6,359 bases of DNA from Clostridiales bacterium (GCA_030154385.1 JASKJZ010000154.1:1-6359); one strand, 5' to 3'; counted from the first letter of the stretch, positions 1-5,611 are shown. The notes: generated by a model from the letters alone, not told the origin. Program-made: numbers and translations.

Positions 1-37
1 TCCCGCATATACATTTATTACTTTAAATATACAATAA

Positions 38-52
38 TTTGTATAGTACAAA
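38..52. repeat. Short inverted repeat TTTGTA-TAG-TACAAA
   Basis: This is a perfect 6-bp inverted repeat with a 3-base centre, seen directly. It lies about 200 bases before the first start codon and 12 bases before an isolated TATAAT (65-70). Its right half and centre (ATAGTACA, 43-50) recur exactly at 5456-5463, at the beginning of the other intergenic region. It could be an operator half-site, but in DNA this rich in A and T such a match may be chance. Confidence 0.25.
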
Positions 53-134
53 ATTGCAAAAAGCTATAATTAATTGTTCTAGAAGAGAATGTATCTTATG
101 ATTTCGAGCCGCGGATGCAAAATAATACGAAAGT

Positions 135-194
135 TGACAAGATGTGTCAGTTGATTTTCTTGTAAAAGATGGACAAGGCGATTGAATGACACAT
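135..194. repeat. Nested inverted repeats built on TGACA/TGTCA
   Basis: TGACA (135-139) and TGTCA (145-149) form a 5-bp inverted repeat with a 5-base centre that overlaps an isolated TTGACA box. The extended right copy ATGTGTCA (142-149) is also perfectly complementary to TGACACAT (187-194), an 8-bp inverted repeat with a 37-base spacer. The third copy overlaps the -35 side of the candidate promoter at 182-211. The arrangement could be an operator set or two mutually exclusive RNA hairpins. The function is unknown and the arms are short. Confidence 0.3.
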
Positions 195-211
195 TGTTTT
201 TATGGTAAAAT
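182..211 (+). promoter_or_regulatory. Candidate sigma-A promoter for the signalling operon
   Basis: The -35 candidate is TTGAAT (182-187), followed by an 18-base spacer and a -10 candidate TAAAAT (206-211) directly preceded by TGG, an extended -10 pattern. Transcription would begin near 217-219 and leave a leader of about 27 bases before the ATG at 246. This placement would put the in-frame ATG at 186 upstream of the transcript, which supports the start at 246. The call rests on consensus matching only. Confidence 0.4.
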
Positions 212-233
212 GTTACTAATCGAGGTTGGAATT

Positions 234-238
234 GGGGA
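234..238 (+). promoter_or_regulatory. Ribosome binding site deciding the start at 246
   Basis: GGGGA lies 7 bases before the ATG at 246 and is the best Shine-Dalgarno match in the area. The residues after this ATG (MRKHVRNKK followed by a hydrophobic helix) make a standard positively charged amino end of a membrane anchor. The in-frame ATG at 186 would add 20 residues without anchor character and has no comparable site. Confidence 0.55.
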
Positions 239-500
239 TGAGAAGATGAGAAAACATGTGCGAAATAAGAAAACGATATTGATTTTAAGTATATTTATGA
301 TGCTGTGCCTTGGGACTTTGATTGCAGTCGTATTTCAATATAACCGACTAATGAAGCAGCAAACGTTGGAGTTTGCAAAGGTTGGGGAGAGAGAGTATCG
401 CTATCATTGTGCTTTTATTGCGGAAAGCTATGATGACCCTTTTTGGGAATCCATCTATGAGGGAGCAAAGGATGCGGGAGAAAAACTTAATATTTATGTG

Positions 501-515
501 TAAAATTATGGGTAA
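501..515 (+). other. Two in-frame TAA stop codons separated by three codons
   Basis: The frame reads V-stop-N-Y-G-stop-I-L-S-L-N-Y. The protein on either side is colinear with the binding-protein family, so no bases appear to be missing or gained. Each TAA would be a sense codon after one substitution: CAA gives Gln, GAA gives Glu and AAA gives Lys. Genuine genes in the window also end in TAA (2795-2797), so reassignment of UAA is not a reasonable explanation. Confidence 0.85.
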
Positions 516-542
516 ATATTATCACTTAATTACACCATTAAT

Positions 543-549
543 GAGAGGA
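543..549 (+). promoter_or_regulatory. Internal Shine-Dalgarno-like sequence after the stop codons
   Basis: GAGAGGA ends 5 bases before an in-frame ATG at 555, only 40 bases past the second TAA. It also encodes residues of the binding protein (E-R), so it may be fortuitous. If used, it would allow ribosomes to restart and translate the rest of the frame up to the overlap with the kinase start. Confidence 0.4.
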
Positions 550-554
550 TTCAA

Positions 555-1298
555 ATGGCCATTGCAGCAAACGTGGATGCTATCATTATGGAAGGATCCG
601 ACAGCGTAAGTACGACAGAACTCATTAATGAAGCGATTGATAAGAATATTGCAGTAGTGACGGTATATCAAGATCAAGTCGAGAGTAAAAGACGCAGCTT
701 TATCGGTGTAAATAAATTTATGATGGGATATAACTTATGTGCAAAGGCGTATGATTGTCTGAAGGATGACAAGGAAGAGATAATGGTTCTATATGATAAG
801 AATAGTAATACAAACCCAGAAAATACAATACTCAATTCGGGAATCAAGAAATTTTTGGATGATCATGCAAGTAGTGCAAGGCTGAATGCCCAAATCATCG
901 ATAGTACCGAAACGTATAATACCGAGGAACAGATTCGTGAATTGCTTCGAAATGTTGCAAAGAGGCCCCGCGTCCTGATTTGTACCAATTTGATACAAAC
1001 GCAATGTGCTTACCAGACCATCGTGGATCTAAACTGCGTGGGTGATGTGAAAATTCTTGGATTTTATTCCACACAATCGATATTGGAAGCGATTGATAAG
1101 GGAGTTGTAGAGGCAACACTTATGGTAGACACCTATCAAATGGGACAAAAGGCAGCAGAAAATGTTTCGGAATTTTTAGATATCGGCTATGTGAGTGATT
1201 ATGTCGCAGTTGATACCACCATAATCGGACGAGTAGAAGCAGGCAAGCTACTAAGTAACGGTGTGGTACAAGAAGGTACAGCAGGAGGAAATCAATGA
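555..1298 (+). CDS. Possible restart product: binding-protein fragment without anchor (247 aa)
   Basis: This is the intact remainder of the interrupted binding protein, in the same frame as the part starting at 246. A product starting at the ATG at 555 would lack the membrane anchor, the first beta strand and the first helix of the amino-terminal lobe. It has no signal sequence and would stay in the cytoplasm, where it could not meet the kinase's sensor region. It is unlikely to be a working sugar sensor. Its translation could nevertheless matter, because ribosomes reaching 1298 would feed the ATGA overlap with the kinase and limit polarity. Whether it is really translated cannot be told from sequence; an automatic annotation may report it as a separate substrate-binding protein gene. 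Confidence 0.4.
   Translation: MAIAANVDAIIMEGSDSVSTTELINEAIDKNIAVVTVYQDQVESKRRSFIGVNKFMMGYNLCAKAYDCLKDDKEEIMVLYDKNSNTNPENTILNSGIKKFLDDHASSARLNAQIIDSTETYNTEEQIRELLRNVAKRPRVLICTNLIQTQCAYQTIVDLNCVGDVKILGFYSTQSILEAIDKGVVEATLMVDTYQMGQKAAENVSEFLDIGYVSDYVAVDTTIIGRVEAGKLLSNGVVQEGTAGGNQ
1283..1288 (+). promoter_or_regulatory. Ribosome binding site of the histidine kinase, inside the preceding frame
   Basis: AGGAGG ends 6 bases before the ATG at 1295, which itself overlaps the TGA of the upstream frame (ATGA). The 12-base stretch GGAGGAAATCAA here (1284-1295) is repeated exactly at the next junction (2777-2788). Both upstream proteins therefore end in a Gly-Gly-Asn-Gln segment. Confidence 0.75.
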
Positions 1299-2797
1299 AA
1301 AAACATTACGATATGCCCCTTCAAAATCTCACGGTGCAATCAAAGCTGATTCTTATTTTTTTAATTACTGCGCTCTTGTCATTCGTGGCTACGATGTATA
1401 TGAATGGCAATATCAATCAAGCACTTGAGGATATTGACCGAGTCTATACCAGTAATGCGCAAATGAATGAGTTAGCAGGTGCGTTGAATAATTTACAAAA
1501 CAGTATGAAGGAATATCTGGATACCAAAACCTCAATGGCCTTAACGGATTATTATCAGTATCAGCAGGAGTATTCTGAGGATATGAACTTATTAAATGAA
1601 AAAGTATTGGCCGACGATTCTTCCATTATGGAAAAGAATATTCGCTCTATTTCAGTTAATTACTTGGAGCAGGTATCCCTTGCAGTGAAGGCAAAGCGAG
1701 CTAGAAATATCAGCCAGTATAAAATTTATTACGATAATGCCAGCCAGCTCTATGATTATTTGAATGCGTATATCTTTAGTTTAAACAACGAACAGTTTAA
1801 ACGGAATTCTTCCAATTACATTACGCTCGCGGTATCGCTTCGTCTTTTGGAGAGGGTCACCATGCTACTTAGTATGGCGGTTGCTTTATTTAATATTATC
1901 TTGTTGATTTTACTGACGGACCAACTGACAAAGCCGCTTCGCTATCTTGCGGAAGCGGCCAACCAGGTAGCACTTGGCAATTTTGATGTGAGCGAGGTGC
2001 AAACAAAAGGGCATGATGAGATCAGCGTTGTTGCAGGAGCTTTTAACAAGATGGTAGTGAGCATTAAGGAATATATTATTCGCGTAACCGATAGTATTGA
2101 GGCCGAAAATGCAGCTAAAGAGCGGGAGCTTTTGATGAAGAACCATTTAAAGGACGCGCAGCTTAAATATTATCAGGCACAAATTCATCCTCATTTTTTA
2201 TTTAATTCGCTGAATGCGGGGGCACAGCTTGCGATGATGGAAAATGCGGAAAAAACCTATCTCTTTGTTCAGAAAATGTCAGAGTTTTTTCGCACGAGCA
2301 TGAATAGCATCAATACCGATGTAACTTTAAGGGAGGAACTATTACTGGTAGAGAATTATTTATATATTATGAATGTCCGGTTTTCGAAGGAAATCAATTA
2401 CGAGCAAAAAATATATTGTGATATATCAAATATTCGTGTTCCCAGTATGATTTTGCAGCCTCTGGTGGAAAATTCGATTCAGTATGGCATTCGGGATATT
2501 GAATGGGAGGGGCATATTGATTTGACAATAGAGGAGGGAGGAGATAGCTATTGGATTAAAATACAAGACAATGGTGTTGGACTTTCAAAAGAAAAGCTAG
2601 AGGAGGTAAGAAAAGGACGGGTAAATTATGATGACCACGAGGAAAACTCCAATGGGATAGGGCTTGGAAATGTGATGGAGAGATTAAAGCTCTACTACCA
2701 AAAAGAAAACCTCTTTACGATTGATAGTGAGGGAGAGGGAAAGGGAGTCGTTGTCACAATTGAAATACCAAAAGAGGGAGGAAATCAACATGTATAA
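1295..2797 (+). CDS. Sensor histidine kinase, LytS/YesM type with HAMP domain
   Basis: This is a 500-residue inner-membrane kinase, a usual length for the family. Helix 1 spans about residues 14-34. An outer, mostly helical region of about 150 residues (35-185) shows no recognisable sensor fold, as in kinases that rely on a separate binding protein. Helix 2 spans about 188-208, followed by a HAMP domain at about 208-262 (TKPLRYLAEAANQVALGNF) and a coiled linker. The His_kinase domain (PF06580 type) has QIHPHFLFNSLN at 296-307, with His300 the likely phosphoacceptor. The ATP-binding domain shows the N box LQPLVENSIQYGI (Asn393), the G1 box DNGVGL (425-430) and the G2 box GIGLGN (454-459). All catalytic motifs are present, so the kinase should be active. 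It is coupled by overlaps to the binding protein upstream and the regulator downstream, and probably reports extracellular sugar bound by one of the two neighbouring binding proteins. The exact sugar is not shown by the sequence. Confidence 0.95.
   Translation: MKKHYDMPLQNLTVQSKLILIFLITALLSFVATMYMNGNINQALEDIDRVYTSNAQMNELAGALNNLQNSMKEYLDTKTSMALTDYYQYQQEYSEDMNLLNEKVLADDSSIMEKNIRSISVNYLEQVSLAVKAKRARNISQYKIYYDNASQLYDYLNAYIFSLNNEQFKRNSSNYITLAVSLRLLERVTMLLSMAVALFNIILLILLTDQLTKPLRYLAEAANQVALGNFDVSEVQTKGHDEISVVAGAFNKMVVSIKEYIIRVTDSIEAENAAKERELLMKNHLKDAQLKYYQAQIHPHFLFNSLNAGAQLAMMENAEKTYLFVQKMSEFFRTSMNSINTDVTLREELLLVENYLYIMNVRFSKEINYEQKIYCDISNIRVPSMILQPLVENSIQYGIRDIEWEGHIDLTIEEGGDSYWIKIQDNGVGLSKEKLEEVRKGRVNYDDHEENSNGIGLGNVMERLKLYYQKENLFTIDSEGEGKGVVVTIEIPKEGGNQHV
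2776..2781 (+). promoter_or_regulatory. Ribosome binding site deciding the response regulator start
   Basis: GGGAGG lies 8 bases before the ATG at 2790, where the protein begins MYKILLADDE, a standard first strand of a receiver domain. An upstream in-frame ATG at 2721 would add 23 residues (rich in Arg, Glu and Ser) ahead of this strand without family support, so 2790 is preferred. Confidence 0.8.
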
Positions 2798-4391
2798 AAT
2801 CTTGCTTGCGGATGATGAAGGAATTGTACTGGATTCGATACGATTTATCCTCGAAAAAAATTTTGGGGAGGCATGTGAACTTCGAACGGCAAAATCAGGT
2901 CGTATGGTCATTGAGCTCTCACAGGAGTTTGCACCAGATATTGCAATACTTGACATCCAGATGCCCGGAATTAATGGAATTGATGCGATGAAGGAGATAA
3001 GAACCTTTAATAGCCGTATGGTCATTATCGTAATGTCAGCCTATGATAAATTCGTGTTTGCACAAGAAGCGATGAACCTTGGAGCAATCGATTATGTGAC
3101 GAAGCCGTTTACAAAGGAGCGGATTTTAGAGGTCATGAAAAAGGCCATGGACATTGTGGATGATGCCAGAAAAAAACGTTCCAATGATTTATTAGTAAGA
3201 GAAAAGCTTCAGACAGTGGTTCCAATCATCGAAAATGGATTTATTAATTTAGTTTTATTTCAAGAAGATTTTACGGCAGAAATGGAGAGCTACCGCAGTC
3301 TTCTTGATATTCGGGAGGAATTTGGATTTATGATTACGTTGCAGTTTGGAGAGCAGGATTCCAGTGGTAACCTGGAAAATCCAGTTGGTACCAGCGTCCA
3401 GCTGCAAAACTACATTCTTGCGATGCGAGAGGTGATAAAGGAATTCTTTTTACATGCAGTGGTAGGGTCAATTATGGCCAATAAAATGATAATTTTTGTA
3501 CCATGGAAAAGCAGTCAAATGGAGTTTGAAGAGCGTTCCAAGGTAATTGAACGGGCAAGAAACATGGTGCATAAGCTGGGACAGCAAACGAGTCTTAATT
3601 TTCGAGCCGGGATTGGAAATGTAAGAAATGTTACGAAGCTTCATGATTCCTATGAGGAGTCAAAAAAAGCACTTCGTATGGGAAGAGGCTCTGTGGTTCA
3701 GGCACAGGATTTAATGATTGGTTGTGATTACGAGACGGATTATCCGGCAGAAACCGAAGAAAAGTTATTTTTATATGTAAAAAATGGAAATATCGAGGGC
3801 ACCAGAGAAAGTGCCAATTTGTTTTTTGATTGGATGATACAAAATTATGGAGATTATCCTCAGGACATAAGAACCAAAGTCCTTGAATTTGTTATGACAG
3901 GAGAAAAAGAGGTTTTCTTGCAAGGAGGAATGCGTTATGGACTTTTGTATCGAAAGGATTATCTGGATACCATACTTTCTTGCGCCACCTATGAAGAACT
4001 CCGCCAGTGGTTTGTACGAAAATTAGTGGAAGCGGCAAAAAATGTAACGGAAAAGAAAAAGGAAAAAAATAACAGCGTGGTCGGAAAAGCAAAAGAATAT
4101 ATGCGGCAAAATTTTAAAAGGGACATTTCTTTGGAGGAGGTTGCGAAATTTGTCGATATCAGTCCTTATTATTTTAGTAAGCTCTTTAAAGAGGAGGAGG
4201 GGGAAAATTTTATTGATTATTTAACGTCCCTGCGCATCGAACGGGCAAAGGAATTACTTCATGACTCAGAAGGCAGTATTAAGGAAATCTGTTCGGAAGT
4301 CGGTTACTCCGATCCCAATTATTTTAGCCGTATCTTTAAAAAGGTAGTGGGCTATACACCAACCGATTATCGGGAAGGAGCAGGCATATGA
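2790..4391 (+). CDS. Response regulator, YesN type: receiver domain plus AraC-family DNA-binding domain
   Basis: This 533-residue cytoplasmic transcription regulator is the partner of the upstream kinase, whose gene it overlaps by 8 bases. The receiver domain covers about residues 3-120: acidic pair Asp8-Asp9, phosphoacceptor Asp55 in AILDIQMPG, Ser83 in VMSAYD and Lys105 in VTKPF. A central region of about 300 residues follows. Its part around 272-297 (AGIGNVRNV...SYEESKKALRMG) resembles the degenerate GGDEF-like fold of CdaR-type regulators and may serve dimerisation. The carboxyl end (about 432-528) is an AraC double helix-turn-helix: first helix pair ISLEEVAKFVDISPYYFSKLFK (446-467), second GSIKEICSEVGYSDPNYFSRIFKK (495-518), ending in VGYTPTDYR. 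All phosphorylation residues are intact. It most likely activates the sugar transporter operon starting at 5612, and perhaps its own operon. The target is inferred from position. Confidence 0.95.
   Translation: MYKILLADDEGIVLDSIRFILEKNFGEACELRTAKSGRMVIELSQEFAPDIAILDIQMPGINGIDAMKEIRTFNSRMVIIVMSAYDKFVFAQEAMNLGAIDYVTKPFTKERILEVMKKAMDIVDDARKKRSNDLLVREKLQTVVPIIENGFINLVLFQEDFTAEMESYRSLLDIREEFGFMITLQFGEQDSSGNLENPVGTSVQLQNYILAMREVIKEFFLHAVVGSIMANKMIIFVPWKSSQMEFEERSKVIERARNMVHKLGQQTSLNFRAGIGNVRNVTKLHDSYEESKKALRMGRGSVVQAQDLMIGCDYETDYPAETEEKLFLYVKNGNIEGTRESANLFFDWMIQNYGDYPQDIRTKVLEFVMTGEKEVFLQGGMRYGLLYRKDYLDTILSCATYEELRQWFVRKLVEAAKNVTEKKKEKNNSVVGKAKEYMRQNFKRDISLEEVAKFVDISPYYFSKLFKEEEGENFIDYLTSLRIERAKELLHDSEGSIKEICSEVGYSDPNYFSRIFKKVVGYTPTDYREGAGI
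4375..4380 (+). promoter_or_regulatory. Ribosome binding site of the XylF-type lipoprotein
   Basis: AAGGAG lies 7 bases before the ATG at 4388, inside the end of the response regulator gene. The ATG overlaps the TGA of that gene (ATGA), so the two are translationally coupled and belong to one transcript. Confidence 0.7.
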
Positions 4392-5443
4392 GAAGGGGAG
4401 GCAGTTTGTTAGCTGGCATCGGTATGCTTTTAATTACCTTCACCTTAGCAGGATGCAAAGGAAACAATCAGATTCATAGTACGACAAAGGAATCCGAGGT
4501 CAATAAAGTCCAGATTGGCCTTTCTTGGGATACCTTCGTATTAGAGCGGTGGATAAGGGATCGTGATGTATTTGTTTCAACTGCAACGGAGCTTGGAGCA
4601 GAGGTCAATGTGCAGAATGCAAACGGAGACTTTGAAGAGCAGTTAGCACAAATTGAGTACTTAATTAATAAAAAGATGGACGTCATTGTCATTGTGGCAG
4701 TGGATACCAATAGCGACCGTCTTGTCAAACTAATAAAAAAGGCACAGGATCAAGGAATTAAAATAATTTCATATGATCGCTTAATCTGTAATGCAGGAAC
4801 GGATCTTTATTTGTCGTTTGATAATAAGCAGGTGGGACGTTTGATGGCACAGGCCGTTGTGGATCAAATACCAGAGGGGGGTAGAATAGCCGCTATATTT
4901 GGTCCGCTAACGGATCATAATGTTGTGGAAATCGAGTCCGGAGTACAAGAAGTCTTAAAAGAAAATAACCAAAAACTGGTCTATCGAAACTATGCAAAAA
5001 ATTGGCAGGCTGAGTATGCGCAGGAATATATGAATGAATGCATTGTGGCAAATGGAGGGGTGGATGGTGTCATTTGTGGAAATGATGGACTTGCAGCAGG
5101 GGCTTATCGCGCACTTGCAGAGCGAAGACTGGCAGCAAAGGTTTGTCTTGTAGGGCAAGATGCGGATATTGATGCTTGTCAACGCATCGTGGAAGGAAAT
5201 CAATATATGACGGTGTATAAGGCAATCATGGATCTTGCAAAGCAAGCGGCAGGATACGCGGTATCGCTTGCTAAGAATGAAAAATTGGAAGCGCTTGATA
5301 GCATCAACGATGGCAGCTATTATATTCCTTATTATAAGCTAGAACCGGTCGCTGTCACCAAGGAGAATATGGATTCGGTCATTATCGATTCACAGTTCCA
5401 TTTTAAAGATGAAGTGTATCTGCACGTAGAGGAGTCCCAATAG
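4388..5443 (+). CDS. XylF/ChvE-type sugar-binding lipoprotein in the signalling operon
   Basis: This is a 351-residue extracytoplasmic binding protein anchored by lipid. The signal peptide ends in the lipobox LAGC, with Cys23 the lipidated residue. The mature part follows the xylose-binding protein pattern closely: LERWIRDRDVFV (52-63), VQNANGDFEEQLAQIEYLI (75-93), ISYDRLI (127-133), YLSFDNKQVG (141-150), VICGNDGLAAGA (228-239), GQDADIDACQRI (256-267) and MTVYK (274-278), ending in the family's FHFKDEVY-type tail. Residues that bind the sugar in XylF (the Arg of LERW, Asp-Arg of YDR, Asn-Asp of GND, Asp of GQDAD, Lys of VYK) have counterparts here, so it should bind a pentose or a similar monosaccharide. 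Because it is fused by ATGA overlap to the regulator gene rather than to transporter genes, a sensory role is likely; XylFII of clostridial xylose sensing is a parallel. It could also be a second binding protein for the downstream transporter. Confidence 0.9.
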   Translation: MRRGGSLLAGIGMLLITFTLAGCKGNNQIHSTTKESEVNKVQIGLSWDTFVLERWIRDRDVFVSTATELGAEVNVQNANGDFEEQLAQIEYLINKKMDVIVIVAVDTNSDRLVKLIKKAQDQGIKIISYDRLICNAGTDLYLSFDNKQVGRLMAQAVVDQIPEGGRIAAIFGPLTDHNVVEIESGVQEVLKENNQKLVYRNYAKNWQAEYAQEYMNECIVANGGVDGVICGNDGLAAGAYRALAERRLAAKVCLVGQDADIDACQRIVEGNQYMTVYKAIMDLAKQAAGYAVSLAKNEKLEALDSINDGSYYIPYYKLEPVAVTKENMDSVIIDSQFHFKDEVYLHVEESQ

Positions 5444-5496
5444 TTGATTTTTGCAATAGTACATTTTTAAGTGCAAGAATATGCTAGTAGAATAAC

Positions 5497-5541
5497 ATAG
5501 CTTGTGTATTTGATAAAATTGTACAGAAAGTCACAAGTTAT
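5497..5541. repeat. Inverted repeat ATAGCTTGTG / CACAAGTTAT, candidate activator site
   Basis: The left arm at 5497-5506 and the right arm at 5532-5541 are inverted copies matching at 9 of 10 positions, with a 25-base spacer. The right arm overlaps the position where a -35 box would sit for the candidate -10 element at 5554-5559. That is where an AraC-type activator usually binds to help polymerase. Binding by the YesN-type regulator is inferred, not shown. The arms could also form an RNA stem if transcription from upstream reads through. Confidence 0.35.
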
Positions 5542-5559
5542 TCTAGATTTGTATATGAT
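5531..5559 (+). promoter_or_regulatory. Candidate activator-dependent promoter of the ChvE-type gene
   Basis: The -10 candidate TATGAT (5554-5559) matches five of six consensus bases. At 17 bases upstream the sequence is TCACAA (5531-5536), which is a poor -35 box. A good -10 with a poor -35, next to an inverted repeat, fits a promoter that needs an activator. Transcription would begin near 5566, leaving a leader of about 46 bases. Confidence 0.4.
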
Positions 5560-5595
5560 ATATTCTTCTTGTAACAAAAACAAATTTTGTAAAAC

Positions 5596-5601
5596 GGAGG
5601 G
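5596..5601 (+). promoter_or_regulatory. Ribosome binding site of the ChvE-type gene
   Basis: GGAGGG ends 10 bases before the ATG at 5612. The match to the Shine-Dalgarno consensus is strong, as expected for a highly made binding protein, and the following MKKKFLSAVL is a normal signal-peptide start. Confidence 0.8.
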
Positions 5602-5611
5602 ATTTATCATT

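Larger units (their letters stand above)
1..245. other. Upstream noncoding region of the signalling operon
   Basis: I see no convincing gene here. The only small frames lack a good ribosome binding site; one example is an 18-codon frame at 98-154. The stretch is AT-rich and contains an isolated perfect TATAAT at 65-70 without a matching -35 box, an isolated perfect TTGACA at 134-139 without a good -10 box at normal spacing, a 15-bp inverted repeat (TTTGTA-TAG-TACAAA, 38-52), and the repeats and promoter listed separately. It probably holds the control region of the operon that begins at 246. I see no rho-independent terminator for an upstream gene. Confidence 0.6.
246..1298 (+). pseudogene. 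Membrane-anchored periplasmic sugar-binding protein (sensor type), interrupted by two in-frame TAA codons
   Basis: Read in one frame this is a 350-codon periplasmic binding protein of the ribose/galactose class (PF13407-like), with TAA at codon 86 (501-503) and codon 90 (513-515). The amino end is basic (MRKHVRNKK) and followed by one hydrophobic helix at about residues 10-31 with no lipobox, so it is an uncleaved anchor. The fold begins at about residue 52 with YHCAFIAESYDDPFWESIYEGAKDAG. After the stops the same frame continues with family features: NERIQMAIAANVDAIIMEGSD (about 99-119), a hinge-region INEAIDKNIAVVTV, SFIGVNKFMMG, VLICTNLIQTQCAYQ, and a VVEATLMVDTYQMGQKAAE segment near the end. 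No frameshift is needed, and both stops are one base from CAA (Gln) or GAA (Glu). Such proteins act as extracytoplasmic sugar sensors for the adjacent kinase. As written, the product would be an 85-residue anchored stub, so sensing by this protein is probably lost. Sequencing error or strain-specific nonsense mutations are the alternatives to a long-standing defect. The gene ends in an ATGA overlap with the kinase. Confidence 0.8.
5444..5611. other. Intergenic control region before the transporter operon
   Basis: These 168 AT-rich bases lie between the signalling operon and the ChvE-type gene. There is no open frame of note and no clear rho-independent terminator after the stop at 5441-5443, so partial readthrough into the transporter operon is possible. 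The region holds an inverted repeat at 5497-5541, a candidate -10 element at 5554-5559 and a TTGCA/TGCAA pair at 5451-5455 and 5472-5476. A small palindrome, ACAAATTTTGT (5580-5590), lies in the probable leader. I see no match to the catabolite-responsive (cre) consensus. Confidence 0.6.

Noticed and set aside
98..154. Short upstream peptide of 18 codons
   Set aside because: There is no properly spaced Shine-Dalgarno sequence, no family signal, and the frame could easily be chance.
134..166. Promoter using the perfect TTGACA at 134-139
   Set aside because: At spacings of 16-19 bases there is no acceptable -10 box; the nearest (TGTAAA, 161-166) is 21 bases away. It may instead be part of the inverted repeat.
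186..245. Start of the first binding protein at the upstream in-frame ATG (186)
   Set aside because: It would add 20 residues ahead of a normal basic anchor start, has no good ribosome binding site, and lies within the candidate promoter. The ATG at 246 has GGGGA at good spacing.
501..515. Reassigned UAA codon or selenocysteine/pyrrolysine-type recoding
   Set aside because: Selenocysteine uses UGA and pyrrolysine uses UAG, while these are UAA. The kinase gene ends properly at a TAA (2795-2797), so UAA acts as a normal stop here.
501..554. Frameshift as the cause of the interrupted first gene
   Set aside because: Both parts lie in the same frame (246, 501 and 555 differ by multiples of three), and the residues between the stops fit the family alignment. 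The defects are substitutions giving stop codons, not an insertion or deletion.
5444..5480. Rho-independent terminator after the XylF-type gene
   Set aside because: The TTGCA/TGCAA pair has a 16-base spacer and no GC-rich stem followed by a T run, so a terminator is not supported.
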